From positions 1 to 5,297 of the forward strand of contig CALVWH010000038.1 of the NCBI GenBank assembly GCA_944364705.1: a stretch of DNA of 5,297 nt, given 5' to 3'. The first letter of the stretch is position 1; every line of letters starts with the position of its first letter. This DNA comes from an uncultured Bacilli bacterium. Its GTDB lineage: Bacteria; Bacillota_I; Bacilli_A; RF39; UBA660. The position numbers and the translations under genes were made by a program. The notes below the pieces were generated by a model. The model had not been told where the DNA came from. It saw only the letters and a list, made by a program, of their open reading frames with translations, and did no database searches. Shown in pieces: positions 1-5,269 of the stretch.

Positions 1-8
1 TATTTTGT

Positions 9-432
9 CTAATAATTTTTTTGTATTATTTTTATTTTTTTATTATTTACCTTTCGATTTGTTTTTACTCTTTCTTTTATTTCATTATTCGGTTGCTATA
101 ACTCATACCAATTGTATCAGCTTATAACATTTATCTACACGCACCATCATTCTCTTATTTAAAATTATGGACTCCCCAATCTTTAGAAAATAATATATTA
201 GAATAATCACCAAAATATACAATTGCATTATTAAACCATTTAGTTTTATAACTCAAAATATTTTCTGGTCTTTCTTCATGGTTTCCATGTATACAAAATA
301 ACGTAATAGATAATTGTAATAAACTATTTTTCAAAATATGAGCTTTATCATTTAAGAAATAATTAATTTCTGCATTTCATAATTAAATAAACTCTTTATA
401 CGTTTACCACAAATCATAACAATTACTTTCCC
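9..432 (-). pseudogene. Degraded metallophosphoesterase (calcineurin-like) gene remnant
   Basis: Reading the minus strand, 376-158 encodes a 73-residue open segment containing INYFLND, SITLFCIHGNHEERP (GNHEERP at 286-266), then NAIVYF, SNILFSKD and a TAA at 157-155. This matches the gut-Firmicutes metallophosphoesterase pattern (GDxGINYFLDE, LPITLFCIHGNHEERP, IVYYEEKYPNILFAKDGEIYNF) as I remember it; GNHE is the metal-binding signature of the superfamily. Homology continues past the stop in other frames: VDKCYKL at 138-118 resembles the family's GGAYSVDKYYRL, and W-Y-E-L-stop-QPNNEIKERVK, from 110 down, resembles DEQPSDEIKERV. Upstream, KVIVMICG at 429-406 in yet another frame resembles the strand that leads into the GD motif. 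At least three frames plus internal stops show an old, multiply broken gene. The N-terminal GDTHGD metal motif is not recognisable, so the true 5' end is uncertain. Frames and motifs are seen directly; the family name is recognition without a search. Confidence 0.5.
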
Positions 433-512
433 TATATACCATACCTAGAGATTTGCCACAATATCGTTATAATGTTTTTTTGTTTTTCAAAAATTACCAT
501 AACTTCCTATAT

Positions 513-540
513 ATTATAACATGTTTTTCTTTTTTTTCAA
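513..540 (-). promoter_or_regulatory. Sigma-70 promoter facing the dead phosphoesterase gene
   Basis: On the minus strand TTGAAA (540-535) is followed after 16 bases by TATAAT (518-513). It points into the degraded metallophosphoesterase. An AGGAAG lies just downstream before an ATG at 501-499 whose frame closes after 23 codons. The promoter therefore looks intact although the gene it served is not. Its -35 box is 3 bases from the -35 box of the divergent yigZ promoter. Confidence 0.5.
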
Positions 541-543
541 AAA

Positions 544-572
544 TTGTTTTTTAAATAAAACTAAGTTATAAT
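544..572 (+). promoter_or_regulatory. Sigma-70 promoter of the YigZ-family gene
   Basis: TTGTTT (544-549), a 17-base spacer and a perfect TATAAT (567-572). The expected transcription start, about 7 bases after the -10 box, is near 579, only about 9 bases before the GTG start at 588. The GGTGA at 579-583, with 4 bases to the start codon, would then be the extreme 5' end of the message. Confidence 0.5.
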
Positions 573-587
573 ATTTTTGGTGATTGT

Positions 588-1169
588 GTGAAAAGTATTG
601 CAAAAAAAAGTCAATCGATGATTGTGATAAAAAAATCGAAATTTCTTTCGTTTTTATTTCCTTTAACAGATCTCGATGAAGTTTCTTCTTATGTAAAAGA
701 AATCAAAGAAAAATACAAAGGTGCTACCCATTATTGTTATGCTTATCTTTTCGATTCTTATAAAAAGTTTGAAGATGATAAAGAGCCTTCAAAAACAGCA
801 GGCTATCCGATTTTAAAATATTTAGAAAGTCAAAAAATTGATCATGTTCTTTGTATTGTTGTTCGTTATTTTGGTGGCATTAAATTAGGTGCTTCGGGAC
901 TCATTCATGCTTATACAGAGGCAGTAAAAGACTGTCTTGAAAAAAATACCATCGTAGAGCTTGAAAAAGGAATTCTAGCTATCATTGTTTTTTCTTATAA
1001 AGATTTAAAAAGTATCAACTATCTCTTAAAAGAAGAAACCATCATTCAAAAGGAATTTCAAGAAACGATTTGTTATACGGTTTTATTTTCTGAAGAAAGT
1101 TTTAAAAAGAAAAAAGATCTTCTCCCTTCTTATAAAGAAATAAAAGAAACATGGATTTCAAAATCTTAA
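588..1169 (+). CDS. yigZ: YigZ/YvyE (IMPACT, UPF0029) family protein
   Basis: A 193-residue soluble protein of the IMPACT/UPF0029 family, slightly shorter than the usual 200-215. The N-terminal Impact domain (about 1-115) has the family blocks THYCYAY (47-53), the acidic DDKEPSKTAG (63-72) and VVRYFGGIKLGASGL (91-105), which is nearly invariant in the family. The C-terminal part (about 125-193) fits the ferredoxin-like DUF1949 domain and is, as usual, weakly conserved. Bacterial members have no firmly established biochemical role; the eukaryotic relative IMPACT binds GCN1 and affects translation control, so a nucleic-acid or translation link is only inference. The start is GTG at 588, with GGTGA at 579-583; no other in-frame start fits both the promoter at 544-572 and the conserved N-terminus. 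It is a single-gene unit ending in a terminator hairpin that contains its own stop codon. The gene is intact and the family call is secure. Confidence 0.5.
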   Translation: MKSIAKKSQSMIVIKKSKFLSFLFPLTDLDEVSSYVKEIKEKYKGATHYCYAYLFDSYKKFEDDKEPSKTAGYPILKYLESQKIDHVLCIVVRYFGGIKLGASGLIHAYTEAVKDCLEKNTIVELEKGILAIIVFSYKDLKSINYLLKEETIIQKEFQETICYTVLFSEESFKKKKDLLPSYKEIKETWISKS

Positions 1170-1185
1170 GTCCATGTTTTTTTTT
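1149..1185 (+). terminator. Intrinsic terminator shared by convergent genes
   Basis: ACATGGATTT (1149-1158) pairs with AAGTCCATGT (1168-1177), a 10-bp stem with one T-G wobble and a 9-base loop, followed by T at 1178-1185. It terminates the yigZ-family gene. On the minus strand the same stem is followed by a U-rich but interrupted tract (TTTCTTTTATTTC), so it may also serve the convergent operon. Both genes' stop codons lie inside the hairpin. Confidence 0.5.
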
Positions 1186-1981
1186 GTAATACTTTTTGTT
1201 TTTCCATATGCTGAAAAGAAGGTTCGTTCATTCTTTCAGCAACATCATATATATTATATTCTTTAACCCTTAACGGTTCTGTTTTTACTAAAAATTGATT
1301 GTCTTGTTTTAAAAAAATAGAAAAAGCTAAAAGATCAAAATGATGATTTTTTATACGAATCCATAAATGACTGTATTTTTGATAATTAAAAGATAAATCA
1401 AACAAAGGAAAATTTTTTATTTCTTGAATTTCTGGAATTTTTACTTCTTTTATTTTTTGGTTATATTCTTCTTCTTCAAAGTTTTCATAATATTTTTGAA
1501 TTCTATCGCAATCTTTTTGAAATTTTCTAAGAGCAATTTCTTGATTGTTTGGAATTGAAAAATTTTGAATGATGGAACCATCTTTCGTATTTTTCGCAAA
1601 GCATACTTCTCCATGAAGATCAATAATATACATTCCATCATAAGAATCATCATAAGAGAAAAATTTTTGAACTTCTTCTCTTGTAAAAACATATTCTTTT
1701 TTTTCTAAAGCTTCTAAATATTCACAAAATAGAAACGACCTTGTTTTTCCTTCAACAAAAGATAATTGTTGCAATCCTCCATAAGGAAAAAATTGTAAAT
1801 ACGGTTTTTGATATTCAAAAACTCCTTTTTTCTGGTTTTGTAATTTATTGATTTTGATTTCTCCTAATTGTGCAAGATAAATAATTTCTTTTTCACTAAG
1901 TAAAATGCTAGATTCTTGATCAAATGGTTTCCAAGAAATCCGATGATTTTGACAAAGTTTATGATCGATTGTTTTTAACAC
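1166..1981 (-). CDS. Hypothetical 271-aa protein translationally coupled to a glycosyltransferase
   Basis: I do not recognise this protein. It is 271 residues, without a signal peptide or membrane segment, rich in Lys, Glu, Gln and aromatic residues. It looks like a cytosolic protein with mixed alpha/beta content: a middle segment with FFPYGGLQQLSF and YDGMYIIDLHGEVCF, an acidic Glu run (ENFEEEEYNQ) near residue 170, then strand-like stretches such as HLWIRIKNHHFDLLAFSIFL. There are no obvious catalytic motifs or paired cysteines. Its GTG start (1981-1979) shares the G of the TAG stop of the upstream glycosyltransferase gene, and GAAAGGAA at 1998-1991, 9 bases before the start, lies inside the end of that gene, so the two are co-transcribed and probably translationally coupled. 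Its TAA (1168-1166) overlaps the yigZ-family stop by two bases on the opposite strand. Coupling suggests, but does not show, a role linked to the glycosyltransferase product. The gene is surely real; its function is unknown. Confidence 0.5.
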   Translation of the reverse strand: MLKTIDHKLCQNHRISWKPFDQESSILLSEKEIIYLAQLGEIKINKLQNQKKGVFEYQKPYLQFFPYGGLQQLSFVEGKTRSFLFCEYLEALEKKEYVFTREEVQKFFSYDDSYDGMYIIDLHGEVCFAKNTKDGSIIQNFSIPNNQEIALRKFQKDCDRIQKYYENFEEEEYNQKIKEVKIPEIQEIKNFPLFDLSFNYQKYSHLWIRIKNHHFDLLAFSIFLKQDNQFLVKTEPLRVKEYNIYDVAERMNEPSFQHMEKQKVLQKKTWT

Positions 1982-2907
1982 TACTTTTTATTCCTTTCTT
2001 TTACAATATAAATCGGTCTTTTTTTGGTTTCTAAATAGGTTTTTGATAAATACTGACCCATAATTCCTAAACAGAAAAGTTGAACTCCACTAACTAAAAA
2101 GATAATACAAACAAGAGATGGCCAACCAGAAGTTGGATCACCAAAAATTAACGTACGGATGATAATTACAAGGATCATAAGAAAAGCAATGAAACAGAAA
2201 ATGATACCAAAAAGAGAAGATAAAACTAAAGGGGTTGCAGAAAAAGAAGTAAACGCTTCGATCGCATATTTGAAAAGTTTATAAAAAGACCATTTTGTTT
2301 TTCCTGCTACTCTTGGTAGATTTTCATAAGTAATCCATTTCGTTTCAAATCCAATCCAAGTAAAGATTCCTTTGGAAAATCGATTATATTCGGTTAAAGA
2401 TAAAACGGCATCTACCATAGATCGATTCATCATTCGATAATCTCTTGCTCCATCGACAATATCGGTATTCGAAAATTTAGCAATTAATTTATAAAATAAT
2501 TTAGAAAAGAAACTTCGAATGGGTGGTTCTCCTTTTCTCGTAACTCTTCTTGTCGCAACCGAATCGTAAGTTCCTTCTTCTAAAGTTTCAACCATTTCTT
2601 TTAACAGTTTTGGTGGATCTTGTAAATCCGCATCCATAAAAACAACATAATCTCCGGTTGCTTCTTTTAATCCTGCATACATAGCTGCTTCTTTTCCGAA
2701 ATTTCTAGAAAAAGATAAATAGTTTACATTTTTTTCTTTAGAAAATTTACGTAAAATTTCTAAAGTTCCATCTTTTGATCCATCATTAATAAATAATAAT
2801 TCTACTTTTACTGGTAAATCATCGATATATTTTTTTATTTCTTTATAAAAGAAAGGAAGTGCTTCTTCCTCATTATAGCAAGGCACAACAATCGTTAACG
2901 TTTTCAT
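1981..2907 (-). CDS. Membrane-anchored GT2 glycosyltransferase (GtrB/CsbB, DPM1-like)
   Basis: A 308-residue family 2 glycosyltransferase of the polyprenyl-phosphate glycosyltransferase type, which moves a sugar from a nucleotide donor to undecaprenyl phosphate on the cytoplasmic face of the membrane. Using Met at 2907 as residue 1, the GT-A fold starts with TIVVPCYNEEE (4-14), then INDGSKDGT (40-48), FSRNFGKEAA (66-75), the metal and nucleotide motif FMDADLQDPP (90-99), GARDYR (153-158) and NRFSKGIFTWIGF (175-187), all typical of the GtrB/YfdH/CsbB group. AGKTKWSFYKLFKYAIEAF precedes two membrane helices (about 226-252 and 263-285), then GQYLSKTYLETKKRPIY. Length is normal. Start choice: an upstream ATG at 2919 abuts the AGGAGG with no spacing and TTG at 2916 has only 3 bases, whereas ATG at 2907 has 12 and gives the conserved MKTLTIVVPCYNEE beginning; 2919 remains possible. 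It is first in an operon with the coupled hypothetical gene. The sugar and final acceptor cannot be read from the sequence; no GtrA flippase is adjacent here. Confidence 0.5.
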   Translation of the reverse strand: MKTLTIVVPCYNEEEALPFFYKEIKKYIDDLPVKVELLFINDGSKDGTLEILRKFSKEKNVNYLSFSRNFGKEAAMYAGLKEATGDYVVFMDADLQDPPKLLKEMVETLEEGTYDSVATRRVTRKGEPPIRSFFSKLFYKLIAKFSNTDIVDGARDYRMMNRSMVDAVLSLTEYNRFSKGIFTWIGFETKWITYENLPRVAGKTKWSFYKLFKYAIEAFTSFSATPLVLSSLFGIIFCFIAFLMILVIIIRTLIFGDPTSGWPSLVCIIFLVSGVQLFCLGIMGQYLSKTYLETKKRPIYIVKERNKK

Positions 2908-2919
2908 TTTGGGCAACAT

Positions 2920-2925
2920 CCTCCT
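2920..2925 (-). promoter_or_regulatory. Ribosome binding site deciding the glycosyltransferase start
   Basis: A perfect AGGAGG on the minus strand directly abuts ATG (2919-2917). Candidate starts are ATG 2919 (0 bases), TTG 2916 (3 bases) and ATG 2907 (12 bases). Only the last is at a tolerable distance. The predicted transcription start (about 2925-2927) falls at this site, so the leader is almost absent. Confidence 0.5.
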
Positions 2926-2931
2926 ATTACA

Positions 2932-2960
2932 AGTATAGCGAATATTTTGTTTCTTTTCAA
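2932..2960 (-). promoter_or_regulatory. Sigma-70 promoter of the glycosyltransferase operon
   Basis: On the minus strand TTGAAA (2960-2955), a 17-base spacer, then TATACT (2937-2932). It lies just downstream of the terminator of the thioredoxin-fold gene, so the glycosyltransferase pair is an independent transcription unit. Confidence 0.5.
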
Positions 2961-2987
2961 GAAAAAAAGATTATCCTAAGATAATCT
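2961..2987 (-). terminator. Intrinsic terminator of the thioredoxin-fold gene
   Basis: On the minus strand AGATTATC, loop TTAG, GATAATCT (2987-2968): a perfect 8-bp stem with a tetraloop, followed by a run of T (2967-2962). The gene's TAG stop (2988-2986) overlaps the first bases of the stem. Confidence 0.5.
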
Positions 2988-3501
2988 ATGAAAGGATTCC
3001 ATTGCTTGTTAAGAATGATTCTAATCCGTCTTTTTCAACATATCCAACATTATTTGCTGCTACTTTTCCATTTCCAACATAAGCAAGTGCTGGAGTATAT
3101 CCATAGTTTTCTTCAAAGAATGGGTCTAAAGCACGAATGGCAGTTTCATTTTCTTCAGTCATATTGGTAATATCAAGATAGTATACTTTTAATCCATTTT
3201 CTTCAATTACTTCATTTAAAACTGGCATAAATTGTACACAGTAACCACAAGTTGGTCTAGCAAATAAAACTAAAGAATTGGTTTGTCCTTTAAATAATTC
3301 TTCGAATTTTGCGTAATCAATCTCTTCTACTTTGCTTGTATCGTATTCTGCTGTTTGTGTATTTTCATCGGTGATAGTCCCTTCATCAATTGTACTATCC
3401 GTACTAGAAGTTTCTCCAAATAAACAAACAAGTAATAGAACCGTATTTACTAATAAAACAATTAAAATTATTTTTAATAATTTATTATTATCATCCATCA
3501 T
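2986..3501 (-). CDS. Membrane-anchored thioredoxin-fold protein
   Basis: A 171-residue protein with a short charged N-terminus, one membrane segment (about 8-29, KLLKIILIVLLVNTVLLLVCLFG), a Ser/Thr/Asp/Glu-rich linker (about 30-60) and a thioredoxin-fold domain (about 64-171). Topology should place that domain outside the membrane. The domain has the strand and active site SLVLFARPTCGYCVQFMPVL with the redox pair C85 and C88 (CGYC), the second strand LKVYYLDIT, and YGYTPALAYV carrying the cis-proline Thr-Pro at 136-137. These are the hallmarks of a thiol-disulfide oxidoreductase; resemblance to bacteriocin-transport accessory (Bta/PedC-like) thioredoxins is possible, but no bacteriocin genes are nearby. 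C26 in the membrane segment is not a good lipobox because Val precedes it, so a helix anchor rather than a lipoprotein is favoured. Start: ATG 3501, with GGGAGGT at 3517-3511 and 9 bases of spacing; a second ATG follows immediately. It has its own promoter and terminator. The substrate is unknown. Confidence 0.5.
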   Translation of the reverse strand: MMDDNNKLLKIILIVLLVNTVLLLVCLFGETSSTDSTIDEGTITDENTQTAEYDTSKVEEIDYAKFEELFKGQTNSLVLFARPTCGYCVQFMPVLNEVIEENGLKVYYLDITNMTEENETAIRALDPFFEENYGYTPALAYVGNGKVAANNVGYVEKDGLESFLTSNGILS

Positions 3502-3522
3502 ATATTTTTAACCTCCCAAATT

Positions 3523-3552
3523 ATTATAGCATTTTTTCTTTTTCAAAATCAA
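3523..3552 (-). promoter_or_regulatory. Sigma-70 promoter of the thioredoxin-fold gene
   Basis: On the minus strand TTGATT (3552-3547), 18 bases, then a perfect TATAAT (3528-3523) preceded by TGC, giving an extended -10 (TGCTATAAT). A TTGAAA closer in (3546-3541) is only 12 bases from the -10 box and is less likely. The predicted start near 3516 would make a leader of roughly 15 bases. Confidence 0.5.
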
Positions 3553-3634
3553 TCTTTTTCTTGTGGTTATTAACAAAATAAATTTTAACAGAACTTACCT
3601 CAATTCTACTTCTTTGAAATCTAAGTGACTACAT

Positions 3635-3650
3635 AAAGCACTACCGCTTT
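3635..3650. other. Short hairpin in the 3502-3724 gap
   Basis: AAAGC (3635-3639) and GCTTT (3646-3650) form a small inverted repeat in the 223 bases between the thioredoxin-fold gene and the next minus-strand gene. It is not followed by a T-run on either strand, so it is a weak terminator at best. Apart from the promoter at 3523-3552, I see no convincing gene or RNA in this gap. Confidence 0.5.
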
Positions 3651-3724
3651 CTATTTATCAAAATTTCCCTTATCTATTTATTTTCTTCTTATGTTTCCTT
3701 TTCTATCAAATATTTATGACATTC

Positions 3725-4372
3725 CTATTCAACATAAGTTGCAAGATCTACTTTACTTCCATCTTGCATTTGTGCAAGAACACTTTCTTCTGGATAAGAG
3801 TTTTGAGAAAATCCTACGACATTTTTTAAATTTAAGATTGGTTCGATCATAAGTTCTTTTTGTGACAAATCAAGAACAGAAACAGTATGATTTTGTGTTA
3901 ATAAAAAGATGATGTCTTGATCTTCGATCTTTCCTTCATAAACCAAAAGAATTTGTGTCGCTATTTTTTCTCCTAAAAAATTATGAGCATAAGATTCTCC
4001 TTCAAAGAACGTAATGGATGGAAATTGATATCCTTCTTCTTCCCAATTTGTTTTTGTTAAAACACTTTCTCTTCTTGGGAATCCCAAATATAAATCTCCA
4101 GTTTGCGTTAAAATGAAATCAGCTTGCTCTGTTTCATTTTTTAAATATTGAACAACTTCTTCTTCCACAATGGTTGGATTTTTTTCTTTTTTTACTCTTT
4201 GAATATATTGTTCTTGATACGTATTTTGTTCTTTTTTTTCTTCTTTTTCTAGTATTTTTTGGTTTTCTTTTTCATTTTTTTCAATTATTTTTTTTTAATT
4301 GTTTTGAACGAAAAATACTAAAATACCAAAACAAAAAAACAATAGAAAAAGAGAAAGAATTTTTTTCCCCAT
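3725..4372 (-). pseudogene. Membrane-anchored protein gene interrupted by an in-frame TAA
   Basis: ATG at 4372-4370 has a strong Shine-Dalgarno, GAGGTGAT (4384-4377), and opens a 216-codon frame ending at TAG 3727-3725, broken only by TAA at codon 26 (4297-4295). Codons 1-25 encode MGKKILSLFLLFF and the rest of a membrane anchor ending in VQNN. After the stop the same frame continues with a Lys/Glu-rich, probably coiled-coil linker (about 27-66: KKIIEKNEKENQKILEKEEK and on), then a roughly 147-residue, strand-rich domain (EQADFILTQTGDLYLGF, ATQILLVYEG, DIIFLLTQNHTVSVLDL, LKNVVGFSQ). I do not recognise the domain. The frame is the same on both sides, so a single substitution explains the break. 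An alternative GTG at 4168 would give 147 residues but has no ribosome binding site and discards the anchor and linker. The gene follows the DUF2207-like gene by 22 bases, apparently in one operon. Alternatives are a sequencing error or a real recent loss. Confidence 0.5.
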
Positions 4373-4376
4373 ATTC

Positions 4377-4384
4377 ATCACCTC
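4377..4384 (-). promoter_or_regulatory. Ribosome binding site of the interrupted anchored-protein gene
   Basis: GAGGTGAT on the minus strand, 4 bases from ATG 4372 (6 from the GAGGTG core). It is the best Shine-Dalgarno in this stretch and fixes the original start at 4372, not at the GTG 4168, which has none. Confidence 0.5.
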
Positions 4385-4394
4385 ATTCATTGTA

Positions 4395-5114
4395 TCATAT
4401 TTTTTGTTTGTTTGAAATATCTTCAGTTAAAAAGCAATATTTTGGAAATTTTTGTAAGAAATAAGAAGTATAAGAATCCATATGAAAAAGAAGAAAATAA
4501 GAAAAATAATATCTACTTTTTTGAATTTGATCAAGATCTTTTTTTTCTAATTGGGATAGTTTTTGTTTTAAAATTTTTATATTATGTTCTAACGAAACTG
4601 CTTTTTCCGTAAAATTTCGTTTATTTCGAAAACTTAGAAGATATAAAAGAAAATACAGAAGGGTTATTAGAACAAAAAGAAGAAAAAAGATTTGTAAAAT
4701 GAGTAAAGCAGCTGAATGGATGGATACAAATTGTTTTATAAGGAAATATGCGATTCCATAAAAAATGGTTAACCAAAGGGTAGATAAAAATAAATGGTAT
4801 TTTTTTTGTTTGTATTTGGGATCTAAATAATTTTCTTTTTCTAATTGCTTTCTTAAAGATTCTTCAAATGCTTGTAAATTCATTTGTCCTTGTGTTTTTA
4901 TATTTTCATACACCCATTTTTCATGTTCTTTTAATAAAGAAAGATCCGAATCGTTTACAAAGTATTGTCCATTGGTACAAGCAATTTTATCTTTCATGAG
5001 TAAGTCAATTTTCGTAAGGTTATATAATTTTTGAAGATCTATTTTTTTATCTAGTATATATCCAACTTCTGCTGGGGTATAGTTATGTAATAAAAAATCC
5101 ATTTCTCGGTCCAT
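4395..5114 (-). CDS. Two-helix membrane protein with DUF2207-like N-terminal segment
   Basis: A 239-residue membrane protein. Residues about 5-75 (FLLHNYTPAEVGYILDKKID, then LTKIDLLMKDKIACTNGQYFV) resemble the winged-helix-like part of DUF2207 membrane proteins, where PAExGYLLD is followed by a small helical domain and a beta wing; this is recognition by pattern and not certain. Residues 75-105 are charged. Two membrane helices follow (about 108-128 and 135-162), then a basic, probably coiled-coil segment (about 165-200) and an aromatic C-terminal stretch (RYYFSYFLLFHMDSYTSYF). There is no signal peptide and no large extracytoplasmic domain, so it would be a trimmed relative of DUF2207 proteins. 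Start: ATG 5114 has TAGGA (5125-5121) at 6 bases; TTG 5120 abuts the same site with no spacing. TGA at 4397-4395 lies 22 bases before the next gene's ATG, so the two probably form an operon. Function is unknown. Confidence 0.5.
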   Translation of the reverse strand: MDREMDFLLHNYTPAEVGYILDKKIDLQKLYNLTKIDLLMKDKIACTNGQYFVNDSDLSLLKEHEKWVYENIKTQGQMNLQAFEESLRKQLEKENYLDPKYKQKKYHLFLSTLWLTIFYGIAYFLIKQFVSIHSAALLILQIFFLLFVLITLLYFLLYLLSFRNKRNFTEKAVSLEHNIKILKQKLSQLEKKDLDQIQKSRYYFSYFLLFHMDSYTSYFLQKFPKYCFLTEDISNKQKI

Positions 5115-5137
5115 ATGCAATCCTACTTTCTTTTTTT

Positions 5138-5166
5138 ATTATAAAATATTTTTAAGAAAAGAACAA
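5138..5166 (-). promoter_or_regulatory. Sigma-70 promoter of the DUF2207-like operon
   Basis: On the minus strand TTGTTC (5166-5161), 17 bases, then a perfect TATAAT (5143-5138). The predicted start near 5131 leaves a short leader with TAGGA before ATG 5114. The promoter begins directly after the T-run of the hairpin at 5168-5190. Confidence 0.5.
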
Positions 5167-5167
5167 G

Positions 5168-5190
5168 AAAAAAAGGAGGTTTAATCTCCT
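5168..5190 (-). terminator. Minus-strand hairpin with T-run; also covers a plus-strand Shine-Dalgarno
   Basis: On the minus strand AGGAG (5190-5186), a 7-base loop and CTCCT (5178-5174), then T at 5173-5168. It has the form of a weak intrinsic terminator for leftward transcription, yet no leftward gene is visible upstream of it within the window. On the plus strand the same bases read AAAGGAGGT followed by a complementary CTCCT, so a plus-strand RNA would bury a Shine-Dalgarno in this stem. Confidence 0.5.
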
Positions 5191-5204
5191 AATGTCGTCA
5201 ATTT

Positions 5205-5231
5205 AAGAGAAATTTACGTTTCTCTTTTTTT
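5205..5231 (+). terminator. Plus-strand intrinsic terminator ahead of the right-edge gene
   Basis: AAGAGAAA (5205-5212), loop TTTACG, TTTCTCTT (5219-5226) and T to 5231: a perfect 8-bp stem with a T-run. It would stop rightward transcription 39 bases before ATG 5270. No rightward gene ends before it in this window, so it is either insulation or an attenuator in a leader. Confidence 0.5.
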
Positions 5232-5241
5232 ATGTGATAAA
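5213..5241 (+). promoter_or_regulatory. Candidate promoter of the right-edge gene
   Basis: TTTACG (5213-5218), 17 bases and GATAAA (5236-5241); alternatively TAAAAT at 5238-5243 with 19 bases. Both match the consensus only partly, and the -35 box is the loop of the terminator hairpin. It is the best plus-strand candidate upstream of ATG 5270, but much weaker than the other promoters in the window. Confidence 0.5.
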
Positions 5242-5269
5242 ATAAAAGTGAAGAATAAGGAGGTAAGAT

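Noticed and set aside
1450..1692. A minus-strand 80-codon open frame inside the hypothetical gene.
   Set aside because: It lies in another frame of a longer well-supported gene and has an unlikely composition.
2988..3170. A plus-strand 60-codon open frame opposite the thioredoxin-fold gene.
   Set aside because: It is antisense to clear thioredoxin motifs, without a ribosome binding site or recognisable protein.
3595..3654. A 19-codon minus-strand stretch, IESGSALCSHLDFKEVELR, next to the hairpin at 3635-3650, possibly the tail of a dead gene or a mobile-element end.
   Set aside because: It is too short, with stops on both sides, no start or ribosome binding site, no identifiable family and no direct repeats or second end nearby.
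4288..4296. Programmed slippage on the run of nine A (minus strand) as a way past the stop in the anchored-protein gene.
   Set aside because: The TAA is read before the run could cause a frame change, and both sides are already in the same frame, so slippage would not restore the protein.
4174..4464. A plus-strand 96-codon open frame full of Phe and Leu.
   Set aside because: It is the complement of the Lys/Glu-rich linker and membrane anchor of the interrupted minus-strand gene; poly-T produces the Phe runs and it has no ribosome binding site.
4412..4612. A plus-strand 66-codon open frame opposite the DUF2207-like gene.
   Set aside because: It is antisense to the basic C-terminal coding region and rich in Lys/Asn from AT-rich sequence only; no ribosome binding site.
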